This document shows positions 59,601-64,000 of a stretch of 64,000 nt of DNA, piece after piece. The stretch lies in contig OV277866.1 of NCBI GenBank assembly GCA_922989275.2, forward strand, positions 72,886,328 to 72,950,327. The letters run 5' to 3'. The first letter of the stretch is position 1, and each line of letters starts with the position of its first letter. Below the pieces are notes generated by a model, which saw only the letters and a list, made by a program, of their open reading frames with translations, had not been told where the DNA came from and searched no databases. The position numbers and the translations under genes were made by a program. This stretch comes from Gari tellinella (lineage: Eukaryota > Mollusca > Bivalvia > Cardiida > Psammobiidae).

Positions 59601-60101
59601 CTTACCAAGATTCTCTTGAAGTGTCTCTATCTTCTCATCCTTTCCTTCTTTCAGGGATTCCAGCTCATTTTCAAGTTCTTTTATTCTTTCATTTAACTGT
59701 TCAATTGCATCCTCGTTAAGTTCTGATGCTATAGATTGGCAAGCACTTAAATCAAGATCACTTTCATGTTCTTTGAGTTTAGATTTCAGGTCTTTATTAG
59801 CACATTCTAACACTTTAATCTTTTCCTCAAGACATTCACGTCTGTCGGCTTCTTCGTCAGCTACTTTTTTCCAGTTGTCACGCAATATTTCATTGGCTTC
59901 CTCAAGGTCTATCACTTTTGATCCTAGGTCATTGTTCACAGTTTCAATTTCATGAATCTTTTCCTTTAAGTCTGCAACATTTTCAGCATTGTCATCAAAT
60001 TCTTCTTTCAACTCAAGGCGTTGTTTCAAAACCGTGTTAGTATCTTCCAATTCAGCAATTTTCTGTGACAGTTTTGACTCAGTGTCTTCAAGGTACTTCA
60101 A
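56685..60101 (-). CDS. Exon 1 of window: 1,139-codon coiled-coil exon
   Basis: A single uninterrupted 3,417-nt exon, phase 0 at both ends. The acceptor is a pyrimidine-rich tract ending in ttttcag just above 60101; the donor is CAG|GTAAG at 56685/56684. The first residues (LKYLEDTESK) are already in heptad register, so the true N-terminus lies in exons beyond 64000. The product is almost all Glu/Lys/Leu-rich coiled coil with recurring ELE, LEEN and MELDES-type repeats. Less helical Ser/Asp-rich stretches break it, for example about 57240-57390 (SENPEVISENP) and about 56900-57030 (SLRASTSSLDRSGSDEGLDS). Such a rod suggests a scaffold, tether or dimeric spacer. Coiled-coil similarity alone does not identify a family. 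Confidence 0.95.
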
Positions 60102-60164
60102 CTGAAAATAAATACAAACATTTTTATAATAGTATACATATTCACATTATATGTTCATAGCTCC

Positions 60165-60351
60165 AGATAAGGGGGGGGGGGGATATTTCAAAAACTAAAA
60201 TCTTAATATCTGCATTAAACCCTATGGTGTCACTACTCATTAGAATCGTCTCAAAGAGACAATTCTAATGAGTAGTAACACCATAGGTTCTGATGCTAAA
60301 ATGAGTGAAAAATGTTGGATTTGTTCAGTTTACTCCCTCTTGTCTGGAGCA
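60165..60351. repeat. Family D MITE with poly-G expansion
   Basis: Ends gctccagataag plus a run of 12 G, and ctccctcttgtctggagc; core TTAGAATCGTCTCAAAGAGA. Confidence 0.8.
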
Positions 60352-60488
60352 CTGAACATATATAACAACTTAGTGTTTACCCATATATTGCTTGAATCAT
60401 AAATCATTTGCAAACAACTTAGACCCCGATCAGAGAGCTCTTAGCAAAGACTTCTGATTGGGGACTGCATTACCCCTCATACTTTTTA

Positions 60489-60566
60489 ACCCATTCCCCA
60501 TTAGCATGTTTCTACTTTGAAAGACACTTGTCCTCAAACTTAGAAACAAGATTTTTGGGGAATGGG
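60489..60566. repeat. Minimal 78-bp family A element
   Basis: TTAACCCATTCCCCATTAGC to GGGGAATGGGTTAA with the whole alpha core deleted; only end regions remain. Confidence 0.75.
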
Positions 60567-61252
60567 TTAAACCCACAGAAAGGATTTCTACCATGAAAAA
60601 GGTTACACTGGCTTGACCACTTAAGACAAATAGTTTTTCAGTGAAATGCCAGACATTATAGTAAGGATTAATTTCAACTTGATTTAACTCTCTTTAACCC
60701 TTGCTATGATCATTTCTCTACTAGTGACTAGTTTACATTGATTTTGGAGGGGTTTATTCCAAATATGTTTTCAGAGTACATGTACGACAAACAGTGCAGA
60801 CCCAGATCAGAGGGTTCCTTAAGGAGTCCTCTGATCTGAGTCTACACTGTTTGCAAAGAATGTGTAAGTATGCTCCAAGCATTGTAAGGGGTTAATCCTT
60901 AATGATAGTCTCATATAAACTTTTAAAGTGCCAGAGATTATTTTTATTAGCATTAGCAAACAGTTTGTACCAAGATCATATTATGCAGAGTAGCATGACA
61001 TGTGCTCTGGATACAAAGCTATTGTCTCTCAATTTGCTTTTCTTAACATATACAAATTGATCATTTAAAGAATTTTAGCATGGGTTAATATTTCACCAGA
61101 CAGAATTGATTCAGCAATTAAATAGTTAAACCTGGCTAGGGATTAGGATTAGCATTAGATTAAAGGATTATACTTTATATCCTAGTGCCAAGAAAGTCAG
61201 CAATCAAAATATTTATGTCTCTATATGGTAAATTGACATGTCACATGAAGCA

Positions 61253-61505
61253 TTAACCCATTACCCCATAACCTGTTTCTAGTTTTGAAGATATGTGACC
61301 ACTTAAAGCAGGTTGAAAGTAAAGCAGAATGTGCCTTAAGGCGCATTCTGCTTTACTTTCAGCCTGCTTTAAGCTATTATCTGCTAGAATGTAGAAAATA
61401 TTTCTTAAGACTTTAAATTGTGACAATATAAATTGGAACTATTTTCTTTAGTAGAGGAATTAATTAAAGGCGTTAAAAGGGTGTATTTATGGGGTAATGG
61501 GTTAA
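61253..61505. repeat. Family A hairpin element
   Basis: TTAACCCATTACCCCATA to GGGGTAATGGGTTAA; core about 61302-61373. A good full-length reference. Confidence 0.9.
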
Positions 61506-61656
61506 TCAATTTGCCTCATGGAAACTTTTTCATGTCTTTATCTTTCACTCAAAAAATGTTTTTTCATTCTTCTACACTGTCAATAATTAGCTGAAAGATA
61601 AATAATGTCCTTAAAATCAAATCCTATAGAATTTTCTGTATTGTTTTCATTTTCCA

Positions 61657-61905
61657 TTAACCCATTACCCCATAGCCTGTTTCTTGTTTTGAAAAAGGTG
61701 ACCACTTATATCAGGTTGAAAGTAAACAGAATGTGTCTTTATACACATTCTGCTTTACTTTCAGCCTGCTTAAAGCTACCATCTACTAGAAAATAGAAAA
61801 TATTTCTTCGATAAATATTCAAAATTGTATAATTTGGAACTATTTTTGTCAGTGAAGGAATAAATTAGAAGCATAAAAAGGCGTATTTATGGGGTTATGG
61901 GTTAA
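61657..61905. repeat. Family A hairpin element
   Basis: TTAACCCATTACCCCATA to GGGGTTATGGGTTAA; core about 61706-61778 with a few mismatches. Confidence 0.85.
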
Positions 61906-63035
61906 GCAATGTTCAGTCTTAAGAGATTTCAATCTGTTTTTATTGACTCACAACTAAACCTTATTTAAGTATTTCAGACAAAACTAAGGAAATAAGACAT
62001 TGCTTTATTTCGAATAAGTTATATACAGTTGTCAAAATCAACATCTCTATACCAAATAATACTATCCTACAATAAACAAGATATACATGACATATTGTAT
62101 TATAAAAGTAAACCATGCAAACAAGAATAATGCTAGATTAATGAAATACAATGTACAAAAACATTCTTTGTTAGTAATACTCCAGAGCTGCCATTTCTCC
62201 AGATTTGTCAGAAATTTTCGGATTTTTCTTAATTTCTCTGGACCTACACACTTTTTCCGAAATCTTCAGATTTCTGCTCTTACTTTAAAAAATTGTAATT
62301 TTATGCCTTTTTTAATTAGGAAATATTGATATGAGTGTCTAACAATTTAGAACCAGATCAGGTGCAGCGTTGTGCGGCGCCTGATCTGGATCCAAACTGT
62401 TTGCATAATTATGTTAATGTTATAGAGACTGGCAGCCAAAGGGTTAAAGGTACAAATTCTAAAATCGCGCTTCACTGAACACACAGGCTAAAATGTAGAG
62501 TTAAAAGTCATAACAAACCACAGTTATGTTAATTAAAGTATGAAAATTAGAAAAATCAATAAAAACTTGCCACCAGGTAAATATAAACATGCCACACTCT
62601 TAATCTCCAGCAATTTTTAGCTGTTTATTTGACCAAAATATTTGCATAAAAATTCTAATATCTAAACATTTTTAGAAAATTTAATTAAAATTGAACATAA
62701 TATCAGTTAAAATCACAACTTTGCCTATTTCAAAAGGTTTATACTTGGCACATCACAGATTAAGAGGCAATATTGCACTGATTAAGGCCAAAATAATAAA
62801 ATTACTGTCTGAGCTCAAGAATAAACAATTACATCTGTTTAGCCACTAGATAAAGTAAAACGTCTTACAAATCAATGTGCAAATCCTATGTAATTCCAAT
62901 AGATATCTAAGTAAATAATTTTCACGGAAGAACTTATATAGTTCCTTCTGTAGGTACCAAAATACACAGGTGATCTGCTATGACGGCTTTAAGTCTCTCT
63001 GGTCAAGACTGGCATATTAAGTCTCTTAGTCAGCC

Positions 63036-63250
63036 TTAACTCTTTGCATGCTGGGTAATATTTTCGTCTGCAACAATTGTCGTCTGCTACTGTTCTAAAG
63101 TTAGAATGTTCTAAATTCATTTTTCAAAATGGGGTCAGAGTGTAAAACAGTTTGGATCCTGATGAGACGCCGCATTATGCGGCGTCTCATCAGGATCCAA
63201 ACTGTTTGCAAAAGTTATCATGATTTCACCGCTAGCACGCTGAGAGTTAA
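63036..63250. repeat. Family C element, TTAA ends
   Basis: TTAACTCTTTGCATGCTGGG to GCACGCTGAGAGTTAA; beta core about 63147-63210, a perfect hairpin around gacgccgcattatgcggcgtc. Confidence 0.9.
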
Positions 63251-64000
63251 TCCCAGGGGGCACTATAAACTGTCGATAGTTTCTCACACCTACTTAAACA
63301 TTTAATAAATGTAAGACACAATTGCACAACCTATAGACAGCAGTACAAGTAAGTGGCCTCTGAAAGTAGGATGAAAGTAAAGCAGTAAGCCCTTGTTTCT
63401 ATATTATCCCTTTTCTCCATATAAGTGTTGTAGGTCAATTTTACCCCTCTGTCTGCCTAAGCTCAATAAATGACCACTCATTGACAGTTTTGGATACAGG
63501 GGGTAGCTTCCTGCTCTACTTTTGATTGAAGGGGTATAAAAGCCGGTACCATGCCGAACCGAAACGTAAATTGCCGTAGCGAACATTTTTTGGAGTTTAA
63601 ATACAAGCATAAAATTTACTTAAATTTGGAAATTCTGGTACGTATTGGTTCTTAAACATAATTATTATGTACATCCTGAAAAAGTTTTGTAACCATCAGA
63701 AGCCTTATTTGATGAAACACCTTTTAGCGCATTTAATTTATGCCATTGAAGAAAAAAGTTCCAATTTATACAGTCATGAACAGGTATAAAAAGAAATATT
63801 TTCTAAATCCTAGCAGGTGACAGCTTAAAGCAGGCTGAAAGTAAAGCAGAAAGCACCTTAAGGCGCATTCTGCTTTTCTTTCAACCTGCTTTAAGTCGTC
63901 ACATGTTTTCAAAACTAAAAAGTGTTAAAGCATAATGTAGGAGCTTTCTGCATCACCCTCTTCCTACATTACACTTTCAAATATCTCAACACCATTATCA

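Larger units (their letters stand above)
1347..60101 (-). other. Giant coiled-coil/SH3 gene, internal part (21 exons)
   Basis: Overview of the only host gene seen. Reading the minus strand, 21 exons join in phase: 56685-60101, 54689-54783, 54195-54305, 43535-43922, 39404-40315, 36987-37292, 34783-34854, 27032-27157, 25745-26293, 23136-23306, 21978-22043, 21384-21446, 20238-20276, 18023-18118, 17229-17387, 16117-16302, 13780-14070, 11324-11509, 7838-7924, 3684-4440, 1347-1547. Most junctions are phase 0; two are phase 2 and the last are phase 1. The joined frame is at least 2,759 residues, mostly long heptad coiled coil with Ser/Pro/Gln-rich linkers, and one SH3 domain near the 3' end. The SH3 has RIM-BP features (acidic insert, NMDDNGYYEGE, GLVPASYL). 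In known RIM-BPs an N-terminal coiled coil precedes the first SH3 and the protein tethers Ca2+ channels to RIM at synapses; the coil here is far longer than in vertebrate members, so function is inferred only. Both gene ends lie outside or are unresolved. Extra small exons in the large introns cannot be excluded. Confidence 0.85.
60102..64000 (-). other. Intron upstream of exon 1
   Basis: No coding exon recognised. Holds family D (60165-60351), a beta remnant (about 60408-60470), a minimal family A (60489-60566), family B (about 60697-60894), a beta half (about 60958-61015), A 61253-61505, A 61657-61905, a family G fragment near 62185-62255, a C-type hairpin (about 62337-62403), unrecognised 62460-63030, C 63036-63250, unrecognised 63250-63690 and a family A copy (about 63705-63920). 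The last ~80 bp has a short alpha-like remnant. Confidence 0.65.

Noticed and set aside
57788..59955. Plus-strand ORFs opposite the large coiled-coil exon
   Set aside because: Antisense shadows caused by the Glu/Lys/Leu codon bias of the minus-strand exon.
615..63920. CRISPR-like regularly spaced palindromes
   Set aside because: Spacing is irregular, elements have transposon ends and target duplications, and this is a spliced eukaryotic locus.

Overview
This is animal nuclear DNA: AT-rich and intron-dense, with GT-AG splice sites and a very high load of small palindromic transposons. Its style (huge numbers of TTAA-flanked hairpin MITEs in long introns) fits a bivalve mollusc; Dreissena is a guess from memory of similar repeats, not something the window proves.

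One gene fills the window, on the minus strand. I traced 21 internal coding exons from 60101 down to 1347. Every junction has a GT donor and AG acceptor, and every exon-to-exon phase agrees, giving 8,278 nt (2,759 codons plus one base) with no in-frame stop. No start codon was found (upstream exons lie beyond 64000) and no secure stop (see the weak candidate near 256-284). The product is a giant, mostly coiled-coil protein: a 1,139-codon coiled-coil exon (56685-60101), further coiled-coil exons with Ser/Pro/Gln-rich linkers, then an SH3 domain (exon 3684-4440) of the RIM-binding-protein (RIM-BP/TSPOAP1) type. The family call rests on SH3 motifs and the coiled-coil-then-SH3 layout only.

The introns hold the unusual material. 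At least six families of short inverted-repeat elements are present. Family A: TTAA flanks with CCC..GGG ends. Families B and C: TTAA flanks with other ends. Family D: hAT-like, CAGGGCTCCAGATAAG ends. Family E: pogo/Tigger-like, TA flanks. Family G: CAGGGCTGCC ends. Only two types of long palindromic core occur in A, B, C, E and G: an alpha core (CTTAAAGCAGG...CCTGCTTTAAG) in A, E and G, and a beta core (CAAACAGT...ACTGTTTG) in B, C, another TA element and as free-standing hairpins. D has its own core. Several nested insertions show TTAA duplication directly.

Two tandem arrays lie against exons and are built from exon-intron boundary sequence. One (about 4909-7914) is 26 copies of a 116-bp unit made of the 3' 77 nt of exon 19, its 5' splice site and 39 nt of intron. 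The other (11829-12330) is 4 copies of a 123-bp unit related to the acceptor-side intron of exon 18. Together they place trains of surplus 5' and 3' splice-site sequences in the pre-mRNA.

Larger insertions include a decayed PIF/Harbinger element (30320-32640) with helically spaced CCGTA motifs, a 2.2-kb hAT-like element (41260-43467), a MULE-like element with long GC-rich ends (about 47108-47833), a 377-bp CpG-rich element with a short ATG ORF (53264-53640), and an inverted-repeat element carrying an eroded tRNA-like sequence (9703-10238). No second protein-coding gene of the host is supported.
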